From positions 5,953,545 to 6,017,544 of the forward strand of contig CM051456.1 of NCBI GenBank assembly GCA_028274465.1: 64,000 bases of DNA, in the 5' to 3' direction. Origin of the DNA: Plantago ovata. Taxonomy: Eukaryota; Streptophyta; Magnoliopsida; Lamiales; Plantaginaceae. The notes beneath the pieces are model-generated. The model had not been told where the DNA came from, did no database searches, and saw nothing but the letters and a program-made list of their open reading frames with translations. The translations under genes were made by a program, and so were the position numbers. How positions within the stretch are numbered: the first letter of the stretch is position 1; each line of letters begins with the position of its first letter. This document shows, piece after piece, positions 1 to 12,159 of this stretch.

Positions 1-1730
1 TTTGAAAGAAAAAAAAAGCTTAAACAATCTAGGTTATATAAGAGAGATCCAGTTATCTCTGCCTAAGGAAGCTACTTTCAATCTAGGTTCAAATGCAAGC
101 TCTGTTCCTCATAAAAGAGAAACATGGTAATTCAAGGATGAATTGGTGGTATAAATATTCTCTGATAACAAATGATGCAACAACACATCCATGTACAAGG
201 CAGAGCAAATTGTTTAAAAAACAAACGTGAAGAATTTAAAAAAATGAATTAGTGTTTTTTATCTTTTTCTTTTTTTTTGGTTTACTATTTTCACTATAAT
301 TAAATCATACCCCTTCATCCCACAGATATTAAATGTCATTTTTGACATTGAAGTACTATTCAAGTTTTCAATCTCAAATTACTTTTACTTTTAAAGTACT
401 ACATATTTCAAATATTGAATAATATATTAATTAACTATATTTTGTAAAATGTATATTCATAATATAAACATGAAGAATCAAACAGCTGATCCTCTGAAAG
501 AACAACTATCTGGGACTCTCTTTGATTAATTTCTGGGCAATCTAAACATGAAGAAATCCATGCGCGCGGGTGGCGGTGGTGGTATTAGACTCAGCACCTG
601 GACGAATTTGAGAAATACAAAAGCCAGGGGTTGTTTTGAAAGTCTTGAAGAATTGCGGGTTTAAAAGACGAAAGCACAATGACGTTTGTATTTGAAGAAA
701 CGTGGTATCTCAATAACACCCACTCGTCGGTTTGTACATCAAGCTTACCAAGGTGCACTTTCTAACCCTTTGGATTAACTAGCTTTTAGGAAGGAGAAGG
801 ACGATTTTAACCCGTTGTAATTTTTGTAGTTTAAACTTTAAATAGCAGTTTTCTCTGTTTTTGTTTCTATATTGTAACAACAATTCTTCTGTAATACTCA
901 ATTCAGTTCATCAATAATATTCGGCTTCAACGAACGATTGTTGAAGATTTGCACTTCTTGTTACACATTCAAAACTTTTAGTGAATTGATAAAATTTAGC
1001 TAGAAGTCCTAGTCCTACAGCAGCTTCTAACTCTAAATGTTCGAGCCATTCCACGACAATTGTATAGGTTGGTTGTTCTCTCGATATTTTAGAAATGAAT
1101 ATCTTGGACATGAATAACTTTGTAAAATATGCACAGTGATCATGTCTTATTGAGATTTGTTTATTCATTGGAACAAGATTTGAAGAATCGCGTCACAAAT
1201 TACAAAGTTCCTTGACTTTTTAATGTTTGGCAGATGAATAAATTAGTTACAGATAGGTGCCCAAGGATGTAATCTTGCCTCCTGGAAGGAATCAGTCAAG
1301 AGATGAGCCAAATATTCTTACGAGGGCAGAATAAATACCCATTAGAGTACAATTTTTATTGTTTTGGATTTTAATTGTTTTGGATTTCATAACTGAAAAT
1401 GATAACTTACATTAGGAAAGGTAAATTGAAAAACAAGGAACAGATCTATCCTCACTTCAGTCCATAGATATAAGATTAGCTAAATTACTTTTGCTTCTAA
1501 GAGCAAATGGAAAGCAAGCTAAATGAATGAAAAATACTGGGCAATACTCCCCGAATGCAGAAATTAAAGGCTCAAACACCATTGTACCTACTTGATAGTA
1601 TTGGGACATTCTCTCTCAAATATAGTTGTACTCTTTCAAAGATTTGATGCAAATTTAATGCCTGTATTGCATTGTGTTTAGCTATTTGTTGATTTTTCTT
1701 TTATTTTGCAACTACTTGAACATACCGTTC
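1..1730. other. Intergenic, no gene recognised
   Basis: AT-rich DNA without a convincing coding region. Bases ~158-210 closely repeat 6700-6752, which lies in an intron of the minus-strand gene at 6.1-8.7 kb, so part of this stretch may be a duplicated fragment of that locus. The stretch around 800-930 (short T-rich runs, then a region like a retroelement leader) vaguely resembles an LTR tail, but I could not find paired ends. Confidence 0.5.
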
Positions 1731-1930
1731 AAAGCCGGCCCTGCAAACCAAATGCAGTGGTGAGTGTGTGAGGTCCAATTGGTGTCGAGTATATCAAGTT
1801 CTAGTATGAGTTGGGATTTGAAGGCCAACAAAGCTGCATAATTGGACCTGCCATTGTTTTTTCAGAAAATTACATAAAAGAACCACTCTAGAGCATCTAA
1901 TTGCTAAAACAACCACTTTAAAAAACATCT

Positions 1931-2170
1931 TACAAAAAAGGTCATTCTATTTTTATGGTGCCCTAAAATACAAGTAGTCTTACAAAAAAGGTCATTCTAT
2001 TTTTATGGTGCCCTAAAATACAAGTAGTCTTACAAAAAAGGCCATTCTATTTTTATGGTGCCCTAAAATACAAGTAGTATTACAAAAAAGTCCATTCTAT
2101 TTTTTATGGTGCCCTAAAATACAAGTAGTCTTACAAAAAAGGCCATTCTATTTTTTGGTACCCTAGAATC
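1931..2170. repeat. 50-bp tandem repeat, about 4.5 copies
   Basis: The units start at 1931, 1981, 2031, 2081 and 2132. Each begins TACAAAAAAGG and contains CCCTAAAATACAAGTAGT. Copies differ at one or two positions, so the array is young. It lies just inside the left end of the MULE-like element. Confidence 0.9.
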
Positions 2171-3925
2171 TAATGAAACTAGTATTTTGCCGTTGAAACT
2201 AGCATTTGTGTTGCCGAAACTAATTAAACTAGCATCAATCTAATGAACTAACATTTTGTGTGTCACTTGTGATGCTGAAACTAATGAAACTAGCATTCGT
2301 GTTTGCCGAAACTAATAAAACTAGCACTTGTATTGAAACTAGCATTTTGTTGCTGAAACTAGCTTTAATTGTTGCTGAAACTAGCACTTATGATGCTGAA
2401 ACCTAATGAAACTAGCATTTTGTCGTTGAAACTAGAAGTTGTGATGCTGACAATAACGCAAATAGCTTTTTGACTTGCCAAAATTAATGAAACTAGCATT
2501 TTTTTTTGCCGAAACTGGCATTTTTTTGCTGAAACTAGCACTCATGATGTTGAAACTAATAAAATTAACTTTTTGTTGTTGAAAACTAACAGTTGTGATG
2601 TTGAAACTAATGAAACTAGTATTTTTGTTGATGAAACTAGCAATTATGATAGTGAAATTAATGAAAGTAGCATTTTTGTTGATGAAACTAGCAATTATGA
2701 TGGTGAAATTAATGAAACTAGCATTTTTGTTAATGAAACTAGCATTTTTGTTGATGAAACTAGTATTTGTGTTGTTGAAACTAATAAAACTAACATTTTT
2801 GTAGTTGCATTAATAAAACTAACAATGGAGTGATGATGTAACTAGCATTTTTGTTAATGAAACTAGCATCAAACTATTGAAACTAACACTTATAATGTTG
2901 AAAACTAATGAAACTAGCATTTTGTCGTTGAAACTAGCAGTTGTGATGCTGAAACTAATGAAACTAGCATTTGTGTTGATGAAACTAGATTTTTTGTTGC
3001 TGAAACCAACAATTATGATGCTCAAATTATTGAAACTAGCATTTATTATGCTGAAAACTAATGAAACTAGCATTTTGCTGTTGAAACTAGCACTTGTGAT
3101 GCTGAAACTAATGAAACTAGCATTTGTGCTGATGAAACTAGCTTTTTTGTTGCGGAAACCAGCACTTATAATGTTCAAACTATTGAAAATATCATTTTTG
3201 TTGTTGAAACTAATGAAATTATTTTTGTATGATGTTGAAACTAGCAATATTAACAGTTAGTTTCATATAGTTTCAGCTAGTTTATGAAACTAGCTTTTTG
3301 TCTGAAACTAGTTTATGAAACTAGATTTTATGTGTTGAAACTAATATGAAACTAGCATTTGTGTTGCTGAAACTAGCACACGTGATGCGAACACTAATGA
3401 AACTAGCATTTTGTGTTGATGAAACTAGCACTTGTGATGCTGAAACTAGCATTTGCGTTGCCGAAACTAATGAAACTAACATTTATGTTGTTGAAACTAG
3501 TATTTTGTTGCTGAAACTAATAAAACTAGCACTTGTATTGAAACTAGCATTTTGTTGCTGAAACTAGCTTTAATTGTTGCTGAAACTAGCACTGAAACTA
3601 GCAGAAAATGGAATGAAACTAGCAAGAAATAAAATGAAACTAGCAGAAATGGAATGAAACTAGACGAAATCAAATGATCAACCACCGAAACTAGCATAGA
3701 ACAAATGATCATGGACCGAAACTAGTCGAAATCAAAGTTTCAAGCACCGAAACTAGCATAGAACAAACGATCATGGACCGAAACTAGGTGAAATGAAAGT
3801 ATCATGCACCGAAACTAGTCGAAATGAAAGGTTCGAGCACCGAAACTAGGCGAAATGAAAGTATCAAGCACCGAAACTAGCCGCTGAAACTAGCATAATT
3901 CAACTGAAACTGGCAGGAAAAATAC
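2160..3925. repeat. GAAACTAGC minisatellite
   Basis: There are about 1.7 kb of short, variable units built around GAAACTAGCATTT and GTTGCTGAAACTAATG, with an irregular period of roughly 12-36 bp. Open frames here encode only the repeat (runs such as ETSIFVDETS) and are not genes. After ~3600 the units change to an ACCGAAACTAG(C/T) type spaced about 25-35 bp apart. Confidence 0.9.
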
Positions 3926-4425
3926 ATAAATAAATCAATGACAAAATTAATAAAAGATTACTTCTAGCTTTAAGCAACTGGTCTAATATAACTTAGCTCA
4001 GATTAACTTTACAGATATTATTATAATTAATCAAGTAATAATTATAGCAATAAGTAGACAAATTTTAGTTAATTATTGATGATACACGAGATTTACCAAA
4101 AGATTTCAAGTCAAAACCAAAAGAGGCCTTAATTTACAACTACATATACTACATATAAGTATGTACTTGTATGGCTAAACAAACGGCATTGAACAGGATG
4201 GAGGAGAGCGAGCATTTGGTAATTGATTTATTAAGATGACTTTTTTTGTAATTAATGTTGCTTATTGATTTATTTATGTATTTTTCCCTTGTTTTTTAGT
4301 GCTAAACAAGAAGCAGAACAGGAAAGCAAGAACCAGAAGAGAGAAAATCAATAATAGTAGTACTGCTGGTAGGTGTTAGTTTGATCATGGTTTCAGATGG
4401 TTTAGATAGTGGTTTGGACTTTGGA

Positions 4426-6092
4426 TTAAGCAGAAGTTCATGAAATACAGCTCCTAAAATGGATCAAGGATCGGAGAAATTTCAAAGTCTACTAATTATT
4501 CTTCTATTTTAGTCACGGTGCCTTTTTCATGAAATTCCACCAAATTTAACTTTGATGAAAAAGCATTCCCCTTTTGAAAGTTGTACTGTAGTATTAAGTA
4601 CTAACACTAAGTATTTAATTTTCTATCGTGCATATCGTATCGTGCCCAAACATATTGACTAATGACTATTAGTAGACGCTTGGTTTTTGTTGTATTTTTA
4701 TATGGTGCATACCTTTTGTACTTGAACATACTTGTACCTATTTCAGTTATTCAATATATATTTTTGCTGATTCAACAAAAAAAAAAAAAAGAACAAAGAA
4801 AAAAAAAAGTGCACTATTAAGCGGGCAGTCATACTGTTCCCACTTAAATATGCAAGATAGTACTCCTCGGAGGAGGTGTTAGTTTGATCATGGTTTCAGA
4901 ACTTCAGAAAGCAGAATTTCATGAAATATTCTTCTGTTTTTCTTTTTGTTGCCTTTCTCTTGGAAACAGATGCAGGATAAGTACATCAACTCAAAACTGC
5001 GGGTAAATGTTATCTTCACGACCTCACGCAGTAGGATTTGGAGATCACCATTTTCATGTTGAAAAATGAAAGACACACAAGTTCCTCTCCCTCAAACTCA
5101 GTTCCCTTTGATTGCTGACAAATGAACCTCTTTTCCTCAGTCCATCAGCTCCATGTGAGCTATTCCTCACCAGATCAGCAAGGCCATCCATACAGGCTGA
5201 ATTACATTGCAAGAAAAGCACAAGTGATCCAAACGAATGGAGAATGGTTCTCCATCTTAAAAGGAGACCGATGAAGGCCACAAGTGATCCAGGACAAAGG
5301 GCCTGCAGAAAATAGAAACAAATGCTCAGAGTCACATCACAAGCACCAATGGAGTATATTTAACACAAATATGAAGACGCTTGTTCAGATAATCAGACAG
5401 AATGATACGATCAACTTACTTTTTACCACATCAGTAACAGTTATAACTTGATGGGAGAGTACACAAATTGCAAGAAACAAACTTCCCATTCAGAGCCCGG
5501 CCATCAAGCAGTACTGGGAATTGTATAAGCAAGCAAGCTTCCTGCAAATGATTGGACAAGTTATTAGTTAATTAAAAGAAAAGAGACGAACAGTGGAATA
5601 AGAAGTGTCTACAGATTCTGACTTTCTTTCGCTTGCCATCTTTTTTCAGGTTACAATGAAGCAACCCACAGTACTGACTGTAGCGAATCGAAATATAATA
5701 GTATAGAAAACCTATATAATTTTAGAACTGTATCTTTATTCAATTAATAAGGACTCATATTATAGAGTTTATGAATATAAAGCTGCATAGACATGGAAGA
5801 TTATACTTGAATCAACTGGAAATATTTACAATCCTGTCAGCATAAGAAGAGAGGAAAAAAGAAGAAAGACCTCGTAACATGCAGCCTCCTATTCAACCAA
5901 CATGTTCTAAAAATATAAATCTAATATTAATCCACATGGTATTTAGACTGAAGCACGGTCAGAATGAAAAGAATCCCATCCATATAATCTTCTTCATAAC
6001 CCAAGACCATGGCCATTTTTAAATACATACACTATCCAATATGGTCTCCCTATCCAGCGAGGCGGTAGGAACTGAAAAGAGGTCATACATAC
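4426..6092. other. 3' region of the 6.1-8.7 kb gene, exons unresolved
   Basis: A ~26 bp sequence beginning GTGTTAGTTTGATCATGG occurs at ~4375 and again at ~4876. Minus-strand open stretches at ~5470-5545 and ~5050-5310 follow plausible acceptors, so they may be the last exons of the gene whose firm exons lie at 6093-8661. No choice of splice sites gave a frame I would defend, so I leave the 3' end open. Bases 5220-5300 contain a short internal duplication (GGATCACTTGTG on the minus strand). Confidence 0.4.
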
Positions 6093-8661
6093 CGTGCCCG
6101 AGAATCATCATCGACTCAGCAGCTAAAGGTACGATGTCTTTGATCTTTTCACTAACAAAAATTGCCTGCGTAACTGCCCACAAAACAGGCAAAACTAGCT
6201 TAGTTTTTTATGGTTACACAGTGCTTAAGTAGATAGATATAAACTTTGAGAAATATACTGATCTGTTTTTCTCTAAAAGGTTAATGGACCCTTAAAATGA
6301 ACAAGTTCTACAATTTCAACCATAGTTCAATATAAATAATATTCCATAAAAGGAAAATAAATAAATAAATATGCAGTACATGTTCACTTATCCTTTTTAC
6401 ACATGTGATTATAATAAAACTGATCATATGGCAATGGATCCAATAATGAAAAATGGACATTCTAAAGGTAAGAGAGCTGCATGCATGGTAAACAATGACC
6501 TAAGGTCTTTATCTAATTCATTGTAAATTTTGTCAACACAGAGTACAAAAATAGGGCGGGAAGTGGATAGGTTTCATGATGTATGGATCAGAATAGAAAT
6601 GACTCTCACGGATTGAACGATCCAGTCAGATAGCAGGAAAAACAAGCCTCATTTGAAAAAAAAGAAAAAAAAAAAGAAAAAAGAAAAAGGAAGCTACTTT
6701 TGTGATAACAAATGATGCAACAACATATCCACGTACAAGGCAGAGCAAATATATTTGGGGTAATAGTTGTGTCACAACTCGCATATACTTAGCACGACAG
6801 AATGAAGAGCATGGCAATGCAAAAGAGAATGTCTGGCACCTGAAGATTGTGTCAGATTTTCTTCAATATCCTTGTTCTCAGATTTATCAAAGGGCGGATC
6901 CAAGTCAGTGATCCTAAGCAGGTGGACGGTATGACTTCCATCGGATATCCAAACGGTTTGTGTCACTGCAAAAAGGTGGCAAGTGACTTAAAGAGGCATA
7001 TGGTGACAATAACAAAGAATATGTACTCTATTGTGATAACAGAGCCCAGTCACCAAAGCAGTACCTGTGGAAACATCATGAAATACTGCCAGCTTTACAA
7101 CTTTCATGGATTGAGTCAATTGTTGCATGGGACAAGGGGAGCATAATCCTTGGACAGAATAAGAGAGGCATAGAAGGTGTAGCTTTCCAACAGAATCTAA
7201 AACCACAAACGTCTTTGCTGACAATGCCTGGATTAAAATTGCTTTCACTGATTTACCAGGGAACTCTATAGACGAGGAACTTTCGCCATCCTCAAAAGCT
7301 GCAAAGAACGCACCCGTCTCTTTAGAATCTTGTCTCAGTTTCTGAAGCCTCGACTTTGCTGCATGTTACAACCCACAGTCAGCAGCTGTACTGAGAGAAT
7401 CACAAAGCAAGATTTCCTGACAGCCCTATACTTCAGTCGTAAATGCACGATGAGGCTATCTTTCTAAAGATATCGAAATTTTAAATACTTGAAGCAATAC
7501 TACCTCCTTGGAATTAACTATCGCATCATCTCATTTCTACTATACTGATGACATAAGTAACAACAACAACCTAATCTAATTGACCAAAAACTTGTATATT
7601 GATCCATGAACGGTTAATAATCATGCTGCATTTTTGTTTCTAAAGCCCAGATGATCAATCATTTTCCAATGACACATCTACATGTTAAGTGAATCCAAAG
7701 CAACATTAATCTCTTTACATATAACGAGCAACAATCAAACATATAGTCATACTACAGCAATCACCATAGGACCCAAATCATTTATGAAAACTACACACAG
7801 CAATCAATTATGAAACACACATATACGCAAGCATGTTAAAAAGAACCACAACTCACTGGAATCGGCACTCTTTACGCCCTTTTCCAAATCCCCACTGGAA
7901 GCTAAGCTTTTATTGCCATCCTGCAAACTCAACACCTTCCTAGTCCCACCACCATTCTTCTTATCCTCCTTCCTCCCTTTAACCAGAGGCCTTAAGGGCC
8001 AAAACCTAACCCCATTCTCTTCCCCCAAGACCAAGAACCCAAACAAAACCTTAATCTCGAAAACCCGAAAACAACAATCAATAACAGCACACTTGATCAA
8101 CTTCAAACTCTCCCCACCACCCTCCTCCTCCCCCACCACCACTAACCTAACCGAGAAAACCCATATCTTGGACTCCGAAACGGAGTACAAGGAGAACACA
8201 TTAGTCCCCCCAGCTGACAGCCTCATTGACACCCCATGATTAGCCTTAAACACAACACCACCCTTCCCCTTGTCAAACTCCAAGTCTCTGTGACTCGAAA
8301 CGACTCCGACTCTCGCAAAACGGTTGGGTTTGAGAATGTAGAAGCGGAGGAGGGTGGATGGGGGACGGAGGAGAGGGGCGGAGGCGAGGAATAGAGTGGT
8401 GGCGGAGGAGGAGGTGCGGAGGTGGAGGAAAGCGGCGGAGGAGGTGGGGGCAGGGACGAGGGGTTGAGGGGGAGTGGAAGAAGGGAAAGTGGAGAGGAGA
8501 GAGAAAGAAGGGTAGAGAGAGAAAGAGGAGTCGGAGTGGCGGAGAGCGAGGGATTGGGAGAGTGGGTCATACAGAATGGAAGTGATTTGGGGGATTGGTG
8601 TGTGGATTGATTTCGGCAGGCTGATTTCTCGAGCTTCAATTGCTGGTGGTGATGACGTCAT
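6093..8661 (-). CDS. Unrecognised spliced plant gene (partial model, four firm exons)
   Basis: I do not recognise the product. Four exons join in frame: 8661-7857, 7358-7065, 6965-6840 and 6173-6093. Every junction is phase 1 with GT-AG borders (for example a GTGAGT donor at 7856). The start is the ATG at 8661, followed by a Ser/Pro-rich N-terminus with a segment like 'ITSILYDPLSQSLALRHSD' (residues ~27-45). Later exons contain hydrophobic strands alternating with polar turns ('TFVVLDSVGKLHLLCL', 'QTVWISDGSHTVHLLRI'), a texture that suggests a beta-propeller-like fold; that is inference only. There is no signal peptide or membrane segment. Further 3' exons are expected between 5050 and 5550 but are unresolved. 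The CT-rich N-terminal region gives long false frames on the opposite strand. Confidence 0.65.
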
Positions 8662-9296
8662 CTGGTCTTCTTGATTTGCAGGATCTTCAATGGATGTTTT
8701 TTCTCCGTTCAGAGTTCAGACAAAAGTACCTGAACTGAAAGTGGGATTGTTGCCAAGAATAGCAAAAACTGTGTTCATGTACGGATTTGGTAGTAAAAAA
8801 CTCATTCAAATGTGATTTGAAAATAATTATTCTTAAATGGAAATAATTAGTTACCATCAATCATCATCATGGAAAAACAAACACCGGAGTCATACCAGGA
8901 GTGTCCGGAGTTCCAACACGACGGAGTCATAAGGTGGTATCCCGACAGAGACATAAGGTGGTATAAGTTTGGGGTTATTAGATGGTTAAATGAGTAGTTT
9001 AGTACTAGTAGAGTATTGTATTGTACGAAGTAATAATTAAGTTTCAAACTCACACTACTAATTTAGAGGCAAATGTGATTTCAAATGAATCGAGTGACCC
9101 ACCTCGACTCGGTAGGGATCCGCCGGTGATCACAAAGTATTTTCCAATCTTACTTTTTAATATCACTTTAATATTATTGTGATAATAATCGTAAAGTACG
9201 GTACTTCTCCTTTCTTCCCCTGAAATTTGATATCATTAGGAATTAAAGTTGGATTTCATTAATCATTTTCTATATGGATGTGATTGAGCTATAGGC
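8662..9296. other. Intergenic between divergent genes
   Basis: This separates the divergent starts of the minus-strand gene (8661) and the peptide gene (9372). Bases 8880-8970 contain short repeats of an ACGGAGTCATAAGGTGGTAT type. The last ~90 bp are related to the promoters upstream of 11900 and 18541. Confidence 0.6.
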
Positions 9297-9304
9297 TATA
9301 AATA
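9297..9304 (+). promoter_or_regulatory. TATA box of peptide gene 9372
   Basis: TATAAATA lies 75 bp before the ATG. The same context (GGCTATAAATAG) precedes the two relatives, at 11818 and 18459, and the upstream TTTGATATCATTA block is shared too, so the promoter was duplicated with the genes. Confidence 0.75.
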
Positions 9305-9371
9305 GAGGCATTGCATCACAAAACATATGTAATTGATCAATAGTACTACTAGTACATTCATTTAGTGCAAC

Positions 9372-9632
9372 ATGAAGAGAAATAATTATGTATGGTTAGT
9401 TGTGGGTTTGGTGGTGATAATGATGTTCTTCAACATGACTAGTAGTGAAGAAGAAGAAGAAGCAGCAGCAGTTGTTGATGCTGAAACTGCAAATCCTAAT
9501 TCTTATAATGGTGATGAGTGTTGGAATGCATGCAAACAGAAATATTGTCGCCCAGAGCCTACCGAGGCATGTGTTCTTAGGTGCTTCGAACTATGTGCAC
9601 GGAAACATCCTCCTTCCAAGCTCGATCTCTAA
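9372..9632 (+). CDS. Secreted six-cysteine peptide (thionin-like), 86 codons
   Basis: A small secreted peptide. Residues 1-25 form a hydrophobic signal peptide. An acidic stretch (EEEEEAAAV) follows, then a short mature domain with six cysteines spaced C-x3-C-x4-C-x7-C-x3-C-x3-C and a KHPP tail. Two helical C-x3-C-type blocks joined by a turn resemble plant thionin-like peptides; membership is inferred from spacing only. It is a single exon with a TATA box 75 bp upstream. Its closest relatives are at 18541 (intact) and 11900 (broken); a second branch with the same cysteine plan is at 28052 and 40709. The role is likely extracellular, antimicrobial or signalling, but unproven. Confidence 0.75.
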   Translation: MKRNNYVWLVVGLVVIMMFFNMTSSEEEEEAAAVVDAETANPNSYNGDECWNACKQKYCRPEPTEACVLRCFELCARKHPPSKLDL

Positions 9633-10019
9633 ACATCAAAGGCATAATGTACTAGTGTTGGAATAAAAAGAAAAAGAGAATGAAAAGAAGAGATAAAGTG
9701 GGAAGAATAGCATATGCATTTTATGGTGTATTTTACAATGTACAAGAATGAGTCTTTTATAGGCTCCTACAAAATATATAAGAATTCGGAAATTAGTTAC
9801 TACAATATTCTTTCACATTCATTCTCCTATTTTCTAGCAGAGTGAAGTTAGTTTCATTTTTCAATTTTCAATTTTCCATATTCTTATTTACTAACAAGGT
9901 GATTATAAATATTAAATTGCACTTTTCAAAGAAATCTTAGTTGTGTAATATATATTGAAAAAATTCAATCACTTCTAATAATGTAGTCATCTGTTTTTTA
10001 CATTGCTTACTTATTTTAT
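9633..10019. other. 3' flank of peptide gene
   Basis: AT-rich flank with no coding signal. Confidence 0.5.
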
Positions 10020-10190
10020 TTTCGTTCGTTCTTTTAGATGTTTATGTCTTTTTTTTCTTTTTCGCAAATTTATCTCATGACTTTACTATGGTTCTACCAC
10101 TAAACTTAAAATCATACACATTATACTAATATCCTAAAAACCGTTCCAAAAGCAAACATAAACAATCTAAAAAAACGGATAAGCATATAT
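10020..10190. mobile_element. MITE copy related to 22043-22201
   Basis: Bases ~10070-10190 match 22085-22201: TATCTCA(T/C)(G/A)ACTTTA, then CCGTTCCAAAAGCAAAC and AAAACGGAT. The left end is a degraded inverted copy of the right (GTTCTTTTAGATGTTTATGT). It is an old copy of the same short inverted-repeat element. Confidence 0.6.
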
Positions 10191-10404
10191 AATTATTTTT
10201 TTCGATAATATTTGGGACCCGTTTGTAATTTTCGCACAACCCCTCTAAATCTCAGGGCCGGACATGTTGAAATAATTTTTGTACTATGGTGAAATTTTTC
10301 GAAAGAATTAAGGTTTTGGGTCTACTTCACCCGAATTTAACGAATTATTATTATTTTAATGTCTTTCACATGTACTTTATATTAACATTTATTAAGGTTT
10401 TGTA

Positions 10405-11482
10405 GGGCTAATAGCATAAAAACCCCTCAACTATCATAAAGAAGCACGAATCCCCTTCAATTATATAAATAGCGTCAAACCCCCCATTTTACAATAAACC
10501 CTGCACCTATACCCCTCTCCGTCAAACTTAACAGAGCGTGCATTACAGTTGCCTTCTATGAGACTCGGCTATGGTGCGGTGGTACTATTTCTCGGCACCA
10601 TAATACTAGTGTTTAATTAATTAGTTTACCCGGTGTTTAATAAATTAGTGCTTAGATTTTATATTTAAGGTTATGGGTTCTACATGTAAAATGTCCAGTT
10701 CTAATTTAATTTTTATTTCAATTTATTCCGTATATGTAATAATTTCTCCGAAACTATTTGAATTTATTAATTTATTGTTATATTCGATTTGAACTCAAAT
10801 TAATTACAAGTATAATTAATTTGTATGAGTATTTAATTGTGAAAGGGTGATAAAGTATGATAGAGATTAAAAAAGTTGTCATAAAGAAAGAGAGATAAAT
10901 AATAAAACATTTGTAATTGGGTTGAAAAACTTTCCATATTTGGCTTAGAAAGTTTGTAAAAGAACACTCAAAATGAAAACTTAGGAAGTTATTAGTGAAA
11001 TGGAGGAACTAGTATTATTTAATGATTATAATTTCTTAAAGATGGTAGAATAATATCATAGATAGTGATGTGTAATGTAATATGTTTGAAGTGTGGAATA
11101 AATGATAAAATAGTAATAACAAACGGTGAAAAAAAGAAGCCATAAACAGATGAGCTGAACAGCTTAAAGAAGAAGAAAAAAAGAAGATGCGCATGTCATT
11201 AGATTGGTTGTATTTGTAAGTGATTGGTTGTATTTCAACAATTACTTTGAATAAAAAGCAACTTTGTTATAAAAAAATAGAAAAAAGGATTACAAAATAT
11301 AATGTTGTATGGTGTTTGAAATTAACACGTTAACTTAAACGGTTAAAGTTAATGGAAAGTTATTGAGGGTGTGTGGCGCAGATTTTAATGTTAATCGAGG
11401 GGGTTTGGTACAATTTAAAAATTGAGAGTGATTTACATATAATGATATCGATAATTGAAGGGTATTTTATGCCATTTACTCA
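10405..11482. mobile_element. Non-autonomous MULE, 1078 bp, 9-bp TSD
   Basis: GGTTTTGTA is repeated directly at 10396-10404 and 11483-11491. The ends are inverted repeats: GGGCTAATAGCATAAAAAC at the left and, in reverse complement, a TAAATGGCATAAAATACCC form at the right. Similarity continues inward past a CCCCTCAA(C/T)TATC block. There is no open frame of note. A related left end is seen at ~57635 (AATAGCATAAAATAAAATGCC). The family is inferred from the 9-bp duplication and long terminal inverted repeats. Confidence 0.75.
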
Positions 11483-11817
11483 GGTTTTGTAGCGTTGTCT
11501 GAATGGAGACAGTGCAGTAGCACGTGAATGTGGAGCTTTCATGAAGGGGTAAACATGTCTTTACACTATACACTATAGACTAGTTTTGAAAGACATTTTG
11601 TGGCATGATTCAATATTGTAAATGATGGAACCAAATTTGACCTATAGGTGGCGCGCTCCTTTAATTATTATTGTGATAACAATTCACAAAATTACACCTT
11701 TTCATTTCATTTTATTTTCCAAAAGCCTGTTAAATTTGATATCATTAAAGAAAGACAGTAAAGTTGTATTTAATTATCGTAATTTCATTGGAAAAAAAAA
11801 AGGATGTGTATTATGGC

Positions 11818-11825
11818 TATAAATA
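11818..11825 (+). promoter_or_regulatory. TATA box of broken peptide copy
   Basis: TATAAATA lies in the same GGCTATAAATAG context as the two working relatives, about 75 bp before the old start codon. Confidence 0.6.
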
Positions 11826-11899
11826 GAGGGCGTGTGTGATAATATACATCTGTACTGTAATCAAATATATATTTTCTGGTGGAATTACATTGCAGAAAG

Positions 11900-12138
11900 A
11901 TGAAGATGATGAAAGTTTAATTAGTAGTCATGATTGTAATGTTGATGTTAAATTACACAAGTAGTGAAGCAGCAACAAATGAAGATCAGTTTAATAAATG
12001 TTGGCATGCATGTAATCGGAAATATAATTGTTAGCATATTGGGGAGGCGTGCGTTCTTATGTGCCGGCAAGAATTTCAACACAAATATCTTCAACATCCT
12101 CCATCTCCTCCTCTCATACACAAACCAATCTGGTTTGA
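11900..12138 (+). pseudogene. Broken six-cysteine peptide gene
   Basis: The nucleotide sequence follows the 18541 gene from the start region through the cysteine domain to the 3' end, including the PPSPP-encoding tail, but the frame is not open. There are about two breaks. The promoter and TATA box are still recognisable, so this is a whole-gene duplicate that decayed. The 720 bp palindromic element at 12160 is inserted just after it. Confidence 0.8.
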
Positions 12139-12159
12139 GTAATGTATTATTATATAGTA

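Larger units (their letters stand above)
1863..4288. mobile_element. Non-autonomous MULE-like element with 9-bp target duplication
   Basis: The element is bounded by an identical 9-bp direct repeat, TTGTTTTTT, at 1854-1862 and 4289-4297. Nine base pairs is the target-site duplication length of Mutator-like elements. The ends are imperfect inverted repeats: CAGAAAATTACATAAA at the left and, in reverse complement, GGGAAAAATACATAAA at the right. The insertion splits a receptor-kinase exon, and removing the element plus one repeat restores continuity with the paralogs. There is no transposase; the interior is a 50-bp tandem repeat followed by a long GAAACTAGC minisatellite. A second inverted copy of the right-end sequence lies at ~3913, so the right part may be internally duplicated. 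Confidence 0.75.
1735..4425 (-). pseudogene. Relic of LRR receptor kinase 5' end, split by a transposon
   Basis: The stretches 1735-1853 and 4298-4425 match, in order and on the minus strand, the first exon of the LRR receptor kinases at 27.2-27.4 kb and 39.0-39.3 kb. They cover the signal-peptide region and the LRRNT segment (an 'AALMAFKSEL...NW' type motif). The two halves are separated by the element at 1863-4288, so the relic was once continuous. Nothing of the LRR or kinase part is recognisable to the left of 1735. It is a dead fragment of the same receptor family found twice more in the window. Confidence 0.75.

Noticed and set aside
800-960. Possible LTR end
   Set aside because: Composition is suggestive but no paired end, primer site or duplication was found.
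2573-3712. Several 60-140 codon frames in the GAAACTAGC region
   Set aside because: They only translate the minisatellite, on both strands, with no start context or conserved domain.
5054-5335. 93-codon minus frame as a separate gene
   Set aside because: It follows a splice acceptor and lies in line with the upstream exons, so it is more likely part of that gene's unresolved 3' end or UTR.
8223-8639. Overlapping Ser/Pro-rich, Gly/Arg-rich and Lys/Thr-rich frames on both strands near 7913-8639
   Set aside because: Shadows of the CT-rich first exon of the minus-strand gene.
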